Assembly (NCBI RefSeq): GCF_008725655.1
Contig: NZ_VYXP01000001.1
Span: forward strand, 124,001 to 188,000
Source of the DNA: Marinihelvus fidelis
GTDB taxonomy: Bacteria; Pseudomonadota; Gammaproteobacteria; Xanthomonadales; SZUA-36
Length of the DNA: 64,000 nucleotides
Direction of reading: 5' to 3'
The stretch's first letter is position 1. Each line of letters opens with the position of its first letter. Shown here in pieces: positions 8,550 to 17,101 of this stretch. Below the pieces are notes generated by a model that was not told the origin of the DNA, ran no database searches, and was given only the letters and a program-made list of their open reading frames with translations. The position numbers and the translations under genes were made by a program.

Positions 8550-9122
8550 CTAAACGGCCACGACCGCGAACTGTCGAAGCGCCCAACTGACCAGGTACGC
8601 CAGCATGAGCACGGCAAACAGGGCATGAAACCGCTCAGAGCGAATGAACATGGCCGCGAAACAGAGGCCGGCCTGCAGGAGCGTCAGGGCCAGGTACTCC
8701 ACCCCAAGTGAGCTGATGTAGTCGCCGCCCTTGATCGCCGTATCGCCAACGTCGATGAAAAACAAAACGCCAATCAGTCCGAAGAACCACTTTCGCCGGG
8801 CATAGAAATAGCCCCGGTAACCATCGAAGTCTTCCATGTTGGTTGGAAACATCATCGCGCACGCCAGGAATAGCACGACTGCATAGAGGATGACGAACAG
8901 GTAGATCGGCAACGTCCAGGTTTCGATCGTCCCCAGCCGGAATTCCCACCACCACCAGAAAACCAGGTTGAAGAACAGGTTCAAGACCCATAACAGGTGT
9001 ACCCAGTACGGCCGGTGCCGGTCCGATTGCTGGATCACGCTGACCACGCCTCGCAGCAAATGTGCGATTCCCAGGCCGATGATAATGGACGTCAGTACCG
9101 CGATGTATTCGAACATGTCCAT
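8550..9122 (-). CDS. Multi-pass membrane protein of unknown function
   Basis: 190 residues from the ATG at 9122; the open frame extends upstream, but the added residues are not hydrophobic and look non-coding. About five to six membrane helices are visible, including YIAVLTSIIIGLGIAHLLRG, WVHLLWVLNLFFNLVFWWWW and LPIYLFVILYAVVLFLACAM. The N-terminal pattern, MDMFEY followed by IIIGLGIAHLL, is one I have seen on small conserved membrane proteins of unknown function in proteobacteria. No catalytic motif is evident. It is divergent from arfB with a 149-base gap. Confidence 0.7.
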   Translation of the reverse strand: MDMFEYIAVLTSIIIGLGIAHLLRGVVSVIQQSDRHRPYWVHLLWVLNLFFNLVFWWWWEFRLGTIETWTLPIYLFVILYAVVLFLACAMMFPTNMEDFDGYRGYFYARRKWFFGLIGVLFFIDVGDTAIKGGDYISSLGVEYLALTLLQAGLCFAAMFIRSERFHALFAVLMLAYLVSWALRQFAVVAV

Positions 9123-9271
9123 GTGTGATGGTCCTGCAGTCCGTGGCCAATGCCCCACATTATCCGAACTCAATGCGAAATGGCGACCGAAGTGGTCCTG
9201 CAGGGGCAAAGTGGCGCCGCCGACCAGGTGTTCCGGTTGAACACGTCGAACCATTTTGAAACACTCATTCG

Positions 9272-9679
9272 ATGCTAAACCTCGCCAGCTTCCACCTCCC
9301 CGAGAACGAAATCGACTTCAAGGCCGTCCGCGCGCAGGGCCCCGGCGGCCAGAACGTCAACAAGCTCGCGACTGCCATCCAGTTGCGCTTCGATATTTCC
9401 GCCAGCTCACTGCCGGATGCCGTCAAGCAGCGTCTGCTGATGACGGCCGACAGTCGCATCAGCAATGACGGCGTGTTGGTCATTAAGGCCCAGTCCCACC
9501 GCACCCAGGAGCGCAATCGCGCCGAGGCGCTGGAGCGGCTTGAGCTGTTACTCGAGTCCGTTCGGCGCGCGCCCAAGGCCCGGAAGAAGACGCGGCCCAG
9601 CAAGGCGGCGAAGGCCAAACGCGTGGACGAGAAAAAGAAGCGGGGCGAGCTGAAAAAGGCGCGGGCGAAGCCTTACTGA
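9272..9679 (+). CDS. arfB: Alternative ribosome-rescue factor / peptidyl-tRNA hydrolase ArfB (YaeJ)
   Basis: 135 residues, matching the usual size of about 140. ArfB releases peptides from ribosomes stalled on non-stop mRNA. The catalytic GGQ loop is at residues 25-27 in AQGPGGQNVNK, and the RF-1-like fold continues through SHRTQERNRAEALERL. The tail is the expected basic, disordered extension (RKKTRPSKAAKAKRVDEKKK), which binds the mRNA channel of the ribosome. The start ATG gives the family N-terminus directly. Confidence 0.95.
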   Translation: MLNLASFHLPENEIDFKAVRAQGPGGQNVNKLATAIQLRFDISASSLPDAVKQRLLMTADSRISNDGVLVIKAQSHRTQERNRAEALERLELLLESVRRAPKARKKTRPSKAAKAKRVDEKKKRGELKKARAKPY

Positions 9680-9892
9680 CCAACTATTTAAAGAGTATCC
9701 ATGATCGCGGTGTGAACGAACTTCCAGAAGCATGTCGGCCTTTTCCTTGGGTGTCAGAAATTGCGATAACACTGCCTGTCAGTCGCAAAGCCCGTACGCT
9801 TTCCTTTAGACTCAATGGTATGGAAGTTTCCGTTGGGGCAAGTCATTGCGTGTGTTGGTTTTTCTGTGAGAAATAGCTCCCAGACAGATTCG

Positions 9893-10444
9893 ATGGCGGG
9901 TGGGCCGAGTGAGTCTTCGGGGAAGGCGTTTGAGCAGCTGCTCACAGCCGTCTACGGCGAATTGCGCAAGATCGCGCATTTCCACCGGCTGAATGAACGA
10001 CAGAACCTGACGCTCCAGACCACGGCCCTGGTTCACGAGGCCTACCTGAAACTTGCTGAAAGTGACGCGATCGCCAGGCCGCGGGATGAGCGCCACCTGA
10101 AGGCCCTGACGTCCCGCATTATCCGGCATGTGCTGATTGACTACGCACGCAGGAACAACTCGCAAAAACGTGATGCAGGTGCCGTGGTGGACGACCCGCT
10201 TGCGCCGGATGGCACGGCGCCCGAGCTGGACGTTGGCATCCTGGACCTTGATGCGGCCATGCAACGGCTGGCCGGGCACTCAAAGCGCCTGGAGCAGGTG
10301 GTGGAATATCGTTACTTTGGCGGGATGAGCAACGTCGAGGTCGCCGAAACACTGGGTGTTTCAACCAAAACGGTCGAACGCGACTGGCTGCGGGCCAAGG
10401 TGTATCTGCTCGATGATCTCGATCAGTCGGCCTCGCCTGCCTGA
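9893..10444 (+). CDS. ECF-type RNA polymerase sigma factor
   Basis: 183 residues from ATG 9893; an in-frame ATG at 9815 would add 26 residues with no family character, so the later start is preferred. Region 2 (FEQLLTAVYGELRKIAHFH) and region 4 (RYFGGMSNVEVAETLGVSTKTVERDW, with its helix-turn-helix) fit the ECF group often named sigma-70 ECF subfamily/PF07638. Such factors are typically encoded next to a PknB-like kinase with TPRs, exactly as here: the kinase gene is convergent and overlaps this stop by 22 bases. No anti-sigma factor is adjacent, so kinase phosphorylation may control activity; that is inference. Confidence 0.88.
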   Translation: MAGGPSESSGKAFEQLLTAVYGELRKIAHFHRLNERQNLTLQTTALVHEAYLKLAESDAIARPRDERHLKALTSRIIRHVLIDYARRNNSQKRDAGAVVDDPLAPDGTAPELDVGILDLDAAMQRLAGHSKRLEQVVEYRYFGGMSNVEVAETLGVSTKTVERDWLRAKVYLLDDLDQSASPA

Positions 10445-13086
10445 GGACGATCGCCGACCGTGGCAATTGGCGGGGCCGGGGATAAGCCCCAGCTTTGATT
10501 GATACGGTTCAGCAGTTCGGTAAATCGCGGGTCATTGACCTTGTCCCCAAGCAGGTCGCGGAACAGGTAGCGGGCCGAGAGTATCGCCCAGTCGGAGTCT
10601 TCGTCCCAACGGCGGACAGACTCGAAAGCGCTCCACGCGGCTTCGTCCTCGCCCAGCGACAGTTCCACCAGGCCCACAAGGAAAAGGTGTGCCCCTCGTT
10701 GCTCTAGCTCCGCCAGAACCTGGCGCGTCTCGTCCAGTTGCCCGAGCTTTGCTAATGCCAATGCGCGGGTAGCCAGCGGGCCTTCGCCGGCCCAGGGAAT
10801 GGACAAACCCGCCAGCAGGTCGGCCGCTTCTTCATATCGACCCAGGTGGTAGAGCACCACGCCCTCGTAGAACTCGATCGAGTCCCAGTTTGCGCGTGGT
10901 AGCTGGCTGAGATGAATCGCGTCGTACGCCTGTGTTGGGTGCCCGGTAACCAGCAGCGAGAACACCAGGTTGCTGAAGGGCTCCAGTGCCAGCGGGTTGA
11001 CCTCGACGGCCTTTTCAGCGGCATCCAACGCTTCTTCAGGTTCGCCGAAAAGCAGTGCGGCCCAGCTCATGCGGCCCAGCAGGTCGGCGTTTTCCGGGCT
11101 CAGCTCAAGACTGCGGCGGGCATTCACCAGGGATTCATGGCCATTGAGCTTCAGGTAGTTCACGCCGCCAATTGCGCCGTAGGCTTCACCCAGGTCGGGC
11201 GCGAGTTCAACGGCGCGGTCTGCGGCCGTTTCCGCTTCTTCCAGGGCGCCGGGTGGCAGTTCGGTCCCGTAGTCGATCAGCAAGGTAATCGCATCGGCCA
11301 CGCCAACCCAGGCCATGGCATAGTCCGGGTCCTTCCGGGCGGCTTCCCGAAACAGCGCCAGGGCCTGGCGCATTTCCGCGGTTTCGCGCATGTCGAGCAG
11401 GGTTCGGCCCTGCACGTAGAGCCGGTACGCCTCCAGGTCCGTCGCGGGTTTCGACGGCGGTGGATGCACAGCCTCCCTGGGGATCCGCGCCTGTAGTTTT
11501 TCCGCGATGTCGTCGGCGATCTCGCCCTGGACGGCAAACAGGTCGTTCACGCCCAGGCTGCGCCGGTATTGCTCTGTCCAGACCTGGGCGCCGTCATTGG
11601 GGTCAATCAGCTGAACCATGATGTTGATCTGGTCGTCATGTTGCTGGACGCTGCCTTCAAGCAGCCACCGCACATGTAGCGCCTGTGCGATCTGACGGGG
11701 TGAGTCGGCGCTCGCCTGGTACTGCCTGACCGACTGTCGGGCGATGACTTTCAGGTCGGACACATCGGCCAGGCGCAACAGCAGGTCGCCATGGATGCCG
11801 GCCGACAGCGGCTCGGACGTGCCTTCGCCGACAGCCGTGAAGGGCAGAATGGCAATGGAGTGATCTTCGGCCACCCCGGTGCGTTGTGGCGCGCGCGGTT
11901 CTTGCGGCCCGGTGAAGAACACCATGCCGATGATGACCAGCACCAGTGCCAGCAAGCTGGCCAGGGCATAGCGATGTCGCGAGGCCAGGCGGCCCGCCTT
12001 TCCCAACAGCGAGGTGTGCCGGGCGACGATGGGGCGACCGGACAGGCAGTTGTCGATATCGTCGGCCATGGCCTGTGCCGATTCGTAGCGGTCCCCGGGT
12101 TCGGTGGCCAGCGCTTTCAGGCAGACCCAGTCGATGTCGCAGGGCCGGCCTGCACCGCCTACTTCGGTAGGCGGCCGGGGTGGCTCGCCGACCGGCAGGC
12201 GGCCAGCCAGCAAGTGGTAAAGCACCAATCCAAGCTGGTAGACATCCGATGCCGGGGAAGCGGGCTGCCTGCGCAGTTGCTCGGGTGATGCGTGCGCGGG
12301 CGTCATCAGCGCAGGCCCGGTGCCCGTGAGGTCGGCTGCGGGTCCTCCGGATTGCAGCTGGGCGATACCGAAATCCAGCAGTTTCACATCTCCGGCCTCG
12401 TTGACCATGATGTTGCCCGGCTTGAGGTCGCGGTGAACGACGCCCCTGGTGTGCGCGAAATGAACGGCCTTGCAGACCCGCTGCATCAGCCTCAGGCGGT
12501 CCTGGCTTGGCAGGTCCCCGTTGGCGCAGTGGGTGACGATGTCCTGCCCCTTCACATACTCCATGACCAGGAAGGGGCGCTCGTCGTCGGTGGTCCCGCC
12601 GTCGAGCAGGCGGGCGATATTCGGGTGTTCGAGGTCTGCCAGGATCTGTCGTTCGCGCAGGAACCGTTGCATCCCCTGTGCTTCGGCCTGGACGCTGTGC
12701 ATGACCTTGATGGCGACCCGTTGCTGGTACTGGCCGTCGGCCCTTTCCGCTTCGTAGACGCTGCCCATTCCGCCGCTGTCGATCAGCGCGGTGATTCTGT
12801 AAGCCCCTAACTGGGTTCCCGGCTGCAACGCCAGTGATGCCTCCTTCTCGCTGACACCTTGCTGTATCGCCTGGTATAGGCTTTCGGGGTCGGTGTCCGC
12901 GGGCGGGACTGGTGTGTCTTCAAGGAAGTCAGTGGAGTTTTCGGCAAGGGCCAGGTAGCGCCTGATCACGGCCTCCAGTGCGACATCACCCTCGCAACAC
13001 GTCACAAGGAACGTGTCGCGATCTGCACCCTCATACTCGAGGACGCGGTTAAAGATCTGGTCGGCTTTTTGCCAGTCGCTGGGCAA
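10423..13086 (-). CDS. Membrane Ser/Thr protein kinase with FlgO/TolB-like and TPR domains
   Basis: 887 residues. An N-terminal helical region (1-90) precedes a PknB-type kinase domain: Gly-loop LIDSGGMGSVYEA, Lys127 in VAIKVMH, catalytic HRDLKPGN (His218-Asp220) and DFG at 238. A transmembrane helix (LASLLALVLVIIGMVFF, around 375-393) is followed by SIAILPFTAVGEG...IARQSVRQYQAS, the FlgO/TolB-like domain found in CadC and adenylate-cyclase relatives. TPR-like repeats then run to the end (YRLYVQGRTLLDMRET, AELSPENADLLGRM and others). It probably senses an envelope or cytosolic signal and pairs functionally with the ECF sigma factor at 9893. Confidence 0.9.
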   Translation of the reverse strand: MPSDWQKADQIFNRVLEYEGADRDTFLVTCCEGDVALEAVIRRYLALAENSTDFLEDTPVPPADTDPESLYQAIQQGVSEKEASLALQPGTQLGAYRITALIDSGGMGSVYEAERADGQYQQRVAIKVMHSVQAEAQGMQRFLRERQILADLEHPNIARLLDGGTTDDERPFLVMEYVKGQDIVTHCANGDLPSQDRLRLMQRVCKAVHFAHTRGVVHRDLKPGNIMVNEAGDVKLLDFGIAQLQSGGPAADLTGTGPALMTPAHASPEQLRRQPASPASDVYQLGLVLYHLLAGRLPVGEPPRPPTEVGGAGRPCDIDWVCLKALATEPGDRYESAQAMADDIDNCLSGRPIVARHTSLLGKAGRLASRHRYALASLLALVLVIIGMVFFTGPQEPRAPQRTGVAEDHSIAILPFTAVGEGTSEPLSAGIHGDLLLRLADVSDLKVIARQSVRQYQASADSPRQIAQALHVRWLLEGSVQQHDDQINIMVQLIDPNDGAQVWTEQYRRSLGVNDLFAVQGEIADDIAEKLQARIPREAVHPPPSKPATDLEAYRLYVQGRTLLDMRETAEMRQALALFREAARKDPDYAMAWVGVADAITLLIDYGTELPPGALEEAETAADRAVELAPDLGEAYGAIGGVNYLKLNGHESLVNARRSLELSPENADLLGRMSWAALLFGEPEEALDAAEKAVEVNPLALEPFSNLVFSLLVTGHPTQAYDAIHLSQLPRANWDSIEFYEGVVLYHLGRYEEAADLLAGLSIPWAGEGPLATRALALAKLGQLDETRQVLAELEQRGAHLFLVGLVELSLGEDEAAWSAFESVRRWDEDSDWAILSARYLFRDLLGDKVNDPRFTELLNRINQSWGLSPAPPIATVGDRPQAGEAD

Positions 13087-13234
13087 TGACTAACACCCTG
13101 TTTCCGATAAAAATTCAGTCTGCAGCATTGATTGTGACAGGTTCCCGGTGCGAATGTCCGTAATACACTGTTACGCTTGTCCGCCATGGACACCATCTCT
13201 GAATTGGGGGAGTAAAATTTTTAAAGGGGAAAAG

Positions 13235-13792
13235 ATGACGGTTACAGATAACGAAGTCAGCAAGGACAGCCAACTCGTCGACCGTGCATGGAACGTTCTG
13301 CAGGACCTGATTGATGGCGTGGTCGTGCGCGAAGTACGCCACGTGCCACGGGACCACGGTGTGATCACCGAGATGTACCGGGAAGAGTGGGACGATACCG
13401 GGCTGCCCGTTCACCAGGTTTACCAGTCTCGGCTTTATCCTGGCGCGATCGGCGCCTGGAGTTGCCACCAGGTCAGCATCGACCGGCTGTTTGTCAACCA
13501 GGGCCATATCAAGGTGGTGCTTTACGACGGCCGGCCTGAAAGCGGGACGTTTGGGCGCATCAACGAGTTTCATGTGGGCGACATGCGCCCGGCGTTGGTC
13601 AAAATACCAACGGGTGTGTGGCATGGGTTGCAGAACCTGGGGACTACCGATGCGTTGGTGGTGAACCTGCCGACGCTGCCATACCAGTACGAGGATCCCG
13701 ATCACTACCGTCGTCCTTTCGATACCGCGGAGATTCCGTACGACTGGAATGTCTCGGGGGTCAGCCGGGTCCGGTCCGTCAAGGAAGGCTAG
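13235..13792 (+). CDS. RmlC-like cupin (dTDP-4-dehydrorhamnose 3,5-epimerase-related)
   Basis: 185 residues from ATG 13235, preceded by an AAGGGGA Shine-Dalgarno; the earlier ATG in frame gives a non-family extension. The cupin fold shows as GAIGAWSCHQVSIDRLFVNQG, VVLYDGRPESGTFGRIN and IPTGVWHGLQNLG, the last resembling the PxGxxHG strand of RmlC epimerases. The C-terminus contains a YEDPDHYRRPFDT segment, like the sugar-epimerase lid. It lies 6 bases upstream of a GT2 gene, so a role in nucleotide-sugar or glycan modification is likely. Whether it is a true epimerase is unresolved. Confidence 0.8.
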   Translation: MTVTDNEVSKDSQLVDRAWNVLQDLIDGVVVREVRHVPRDHGVITEMYREEWDDTGLPVHQVYQSRLYPGAIGAWSCHQVSIDRLFVNQGHIKVVLYDGRPESGTFGRINEFHVGDMRPALVKIPTGVWHGLQNLGTTDALVVNLPTLPYQYEDPDHYRRPFDTAEIPYDWNVSGVSRVRSVKEG

Positions 13793-13798
13793 CGGCGG

Positions 13799-15064
13799 AT
13801 GGCTGCGCCGTACGCCACGGTTCTGCTTCCCACCCATGAGCGCCACCAGACGCTGGCACTGGCGCTGGCCAGCGCCCGGGCGCAGACGGTGGAGAACATC
13901 GAAATTCTCGTGGCCTGTGACGGTGCGACCGGCGACGTTCGGGAGGTTGCGGCGAGCGCTGCCCGGGACGATGCGCGGATCCAGGTTCTGGACCTGCCGA
14001 AAGGCCACAACAACGGTGGGGTGGCGCGGGCCAAAGCGCTTGAACGAGCACGGTCTGACCGAATTCTCGTATTGCAGGACGACGACCTGTGGTTTCCGGA
14101 GCACGTGGAAACGCTGGCCCCGATGCTGGACCGGCATGACGTTGTCACCGCGGCGACCCTGGCTGTGCGGCCATCGGGCTCGGTTTGCGCCTGGGTCAGC
14201 AATTATGCCGATCCGGGGTACCGCAAACTGGCGCTTGAAGCCGGACTGAAGCTCGTGTTTGAAGCCCATTACGCCTTTTCTCATCGCAGCTACCAAAGGC
14301 GCGGCGTGGCATGGGAGCGCGTCGAAAAACGAGGGAATATCAAGCGCTTGCTTGACGCGCACCTGGCCGACCCCTCCGTGCGCTGGGGCAGCACCAGCGA
14401 AGCAACTGCACTGTCGTTCAATTCCCCGGTGTTTGAGCAACTGCCCGGCAGCGGTTGGGCCGAGGCGCTGGCGCATTGGCTTGGAAAAATGCAGCAGGGG
14501 TTGAAGGCCGAAACAGTCTTGCGAGAAGCGCACTGGGGCCCGACGCTGTGGTACGCGACAAGGCGCGTGCTGCCAGAACCGGACGATACGCTTGATGCCT
14601 ACCTGGCTCGTTGCGGGCTTGATGGCTCGGGCGCGAAGACCGAGCGTAGCCTGCAGCTATACTTGTCCGCGGATCAGAGGAAGGACCTGGAGCAGTGTTT
14701 CAGCCTCTGCAAGCATGGCAGGTTATCGACCGGTATCTCAATGGACATGGCGCTCGACCTTGCCGAGCCTTTCGCCGGGCCACTTCCGCTGAATTGGCCC
14801 AAATTGTTTTGTAGTGTGTCTGATGCATCGTGGGTCGACTCGTTGACCGACCAAAAGCTGGGTGCGATCGATTCAGGGCGCCGCGGAATCCTGTTGGCCA
14901 TTGCCGCGTACAAGGCCTTCACCGCAGGCGATGTGCGGGCAGGCAAAGAGTATTTACGGCGGGCGCGTGAACAAACCCGCCTGCATGAGCCAATATTCCA
15001 GGCTGTTGCGGCGCGTATGCCCCGACCAGGACATTCCGCGTTAGATAAGATGGGCGGGGAATAG
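13799..15064 (+). CDS. Glycosyltransferase family 2 protein with long C-terminal extension
   Basis: 421 residues. The N-terminal 110 residues are a GT-A fold: ATVLLPTHERHQTLALAL, VACDGATGD and the metal-binding VLQDDDLWFPEH. The remaining 300 residues match no domain I recognise; they are helical, with a YLRRAREQTRLHEPIFQAV tail suggestive of a TPR-like end. Translation is probably coupled to the upstream cupin gene, with only 6 bases between them. It likely transfers a sugar to a cell-surface glycan, but the acceptor is unknown. Confidence 0.82.
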   Translation: MAAPYATVLLPTHERHQTLALALASARAQTVENIEILVACDGATGDVREVAASAARDDARIQVLDLPKGHNNGGVARAKALERARSDRILVLQDDDLWFPEHVETLAPMLDRHDVVTAATLAVRPSGSVCAWVSNYADPGYRKLALEAGLKLVFEAHYAFSHRSYQRRGVAWERVEKRGNIKRLLDAHLADPSVRWGSTSEATALSFNSPVFEQLPGSGWAEALAHWLGKMQQGLKAETVLREAHWGPTLWYATRRVLPEPDDTLDAYLARCGLDGSGAKTERSLQLYLSADQRKDLEQCFSLCKHGRLSTGISMDMALDLAEPFAGPLPLNWPKLFCSVSDASWVDSLTDQKLGAIDSGRRGILLAIAAYKAFTAGDVRAGKEYLRRAREQTRLHEPIFQAVAARMPRPGHSALDKMGGE

Positions 15065-15080
15065 AATAAGAAAAAGGAGC

Positions 15081-17060
15081 ATGGATGTGCGATTGAATCA
15101 TGGACTGATTATTGTTTTGTTGTTGTGTCTGCCCGTCACGCTGATGGCACAGACGACGATCGAGGAATTCACCCGGTTGCCTTCGTCCAGGGACGTCAAG
15201 ATCTCCCCGGACGGCAAACATCTTTCGGCGGTATTTCGTCGAGACGGCGAGGACCTGCTCGGGGTCCTTGACCGTGCGACACGAGAGCCCATCGCCTCGT
15301 TCAAGGTCAGCGGCAAGGGCCGTGCCGTGGGCGAAGTCACCTGGGTGAATAACGAGCGCATCGTCTACACCGTCACCGAGAGTTACCACTGGAACAAGCA
15401 GCGGTTCAGCAACGGCGAGTTGGTGGGCGTGAATGTCGACGGCAAGAAGCACCGCTTGATATTCGGTTATCGATCCGGTGAGAGCACGCTCAACACGCGC
15501 ATCCAGAAGAACAAGGCCAACTACGGCAACCAGGAGATCATCGACCTGCTGGAAGATGATGAAGACCACATCCTGATTGCGTTCTACCCCTGGCGGCTGG
15601 TGGGCAACATGTGGATGCACGATCCCGGTGCCCAGACGCTGATCTACAAGCTGAACGTCTACACCGGCAAGACCAAGAAAGTGGATGTCCTGCCCTACGC
15701 GAATGCCAGGGCGATTACCGACAGCCAGGGTGTTGTGCGCTTTGCGGTGGCCGTGAATGACAGCAACAACATTGTCATTTCCTTCAAGCCCAGCGCAAAA
15801 GCGGACTGGCAGGAATGGCAGCCGGAAGACCTTGATGCGGAAGACGTGACCCCGCTGAGCTTTACCGCGGACGACCAGAAAATCTACATGCTGGCGAACG
15901 TGGAGCAGTCCACCCAGGGTTTGTACCTGTTTGATTTCCAGACCAAGGCTTTCGAACAAGTGGTGCACGATGAAGACGTCGATATCACCATGCTGATCCG
16001 TGACTTCTCCGACCACCGCGTAGTGGGTGTGGGTACGGACCTGGGCTTGCCGAAGTACAGCTACCTGGACGGCAACGACAAGAAGGTGCAACTGCATCGC
16101 ATGTTGTTGAAGGCCTTCCCCGGCCAGGACGTGGTCATCACCAGCGCCACTGAAGACGGCGCTCTGGCCATCGCGTTTGTTTACTCGGATACCAACTCCG
16201 GCCACTACTACCTGTTTGAAACCGAGAGCCTGCAGGCGTCCTACCTGCTGAGCAAGCGCAAGTGGCTGGACCCGGACGCGATGGCGCCCACGAAGGCGAT
16301 GACCTTTGAGACCCGCGACGGCGAAACCATCCACGGGTATGTCACGCTACCCAGGGGCAAGGGGACAAACCTGCCGCTGGTGGTGCTCCCGCATGGCGGG
16401 CCGCATGGTGTGCGCGACTACTGGGGTTTCGACTGGGAAGTGCAGTTGCTAGCCAGCCGCGGTTACGGCGTTCTGCAGGTCAACTTCCGTGGCAGTGGTG
16501 GCTTCGGCCTGGACTTTGAAAAGTCCGGTTTCGGCAAGTGGGGCACGTTGATGCAGGACGACATCACCGACGCCACCCTGGCCCTGGTCGAATCGGGCGT
16601 TGCCGACGCCAGTCGGATCTGCATCTACGGCCATAGTTATGGCGGCTACGCCGCGCTGATGGGTGCCGTACGCGAACCGCAACTGTACCAATGCGCCATC
16701 GGTTCCATGGGCGTTTACAACCTGCCGATGATGTTCAAGGAAGGCGATATTCCGGACCGGGCCAGCGGCCTGGCCTACCTGAAACAGGCGCTGGGCGAAG
16801 ACCAGGCGGACCTGCAGGAACGCTCCCCCGCATACAACGCAGACAGGATCGAGGCCGACATCCTTCTGATCCACGGCGCCCGTGACGAACGCGCGCCTAT
16901 CGAGCAGGCCGAGTCGCTGAAATCGGCGCTGGACGATGCCGGCAAGTCGTACCAGTGGCTGGAAATTGGCGACGAGGCCCACGGTTACTACGACGAAGAC
17001 AACCGCCTGGCGGTGTACGAGAAAGTACTGACGTTTCTCGATGCGAATATCGGCGACTAA
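15081..17060 (+). CDS. Secreted S9-family prolyl oligopeptidase-like peptidase
   Basis: 659 residues with a Sec signal (MDVRLNHGLIIVLLLCLPVTLMAQ). The N-terminal half is a seven-bladed-propeller-like region (SSRDVKISPDGKHLSAVF). The C-terminal alpha/beta-hydrolase carries LVVLPHGGPHGVRDY, the nucleophile elbow GHSYGGYAALMG, the acid in HGARDERAP and the catalytic His in GDEAHGYY. This order fits acylaminoacyl/dipeptidyl peptidases that trim short peptides in the periplasm. An AGGAG motif precedes the ATG. It begins 16 bases after the GT2 gene. Confidence 0.92.
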   Translation: MDVRLNHGLIIVLLLCLPVTLMAQTTIEEFTRLPSSRDVKISPDGKHLSAVFRRDGEDLLGVLDRATREPIASFKVSGKGRAVGEVTWVNNERIVYTVTESYHWNKQRFSNGELVGVNVDGKKHRLIFGYRSGESTLNTRIQKNKANYGNQEIIDLLEDDEDHILIAFYPWRLVGNMWMHDPGAQTLIYKLNVYTGKTKKVDVLPYANARAITDSQGVVRFAVAVNDSNNIVISFKPSAKADWQEWQPEDLDAEDVTPLSFTADDQKIYMLANVEQSTQGLYLFDFQTKAFEQVVHDEDVDITMLIRDFSDHRVVGVGTDLGLPKYSYLDGNDKKVQLHRMLLKAFPGQDVVITSATEDGALAIAFVYSDTNSGHYYLFETESLQASYLLSKRKWLDPDAMAPTKAMTFETRDGETIHGYVTLPRGKGTNLPLVVLPHGGPHGVRDYWGFDWEVQLLASRGYGVLQVNFRGSGGFGLDFEKSGFGKWGTLMQDDITDATLALVESGVADASRICIYGHSYGGYAALMGAVREPQLYQCAIGSMGVYNLPMMFKEGDIPDRASGLAYLKQALGEDQADLQERSPAYNADRIEADILLIHGARDERAPIEQAESLKSALDDAGKSYQWLEIGDEAHGYYDEDNRLAVYEKVLTFLDANIGD

Positions 17061-17101
17061 GCGTTATTCCGCGCCGCTATGAATGAAGCCAGGCTGACCT
17101 G

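Noticed and set aside
14919-16334. 471-codon minus-strand frame in the S9 peptidase
   Set aside because: Antisense shadow; the plus-strand gene has full catalytic motifs.
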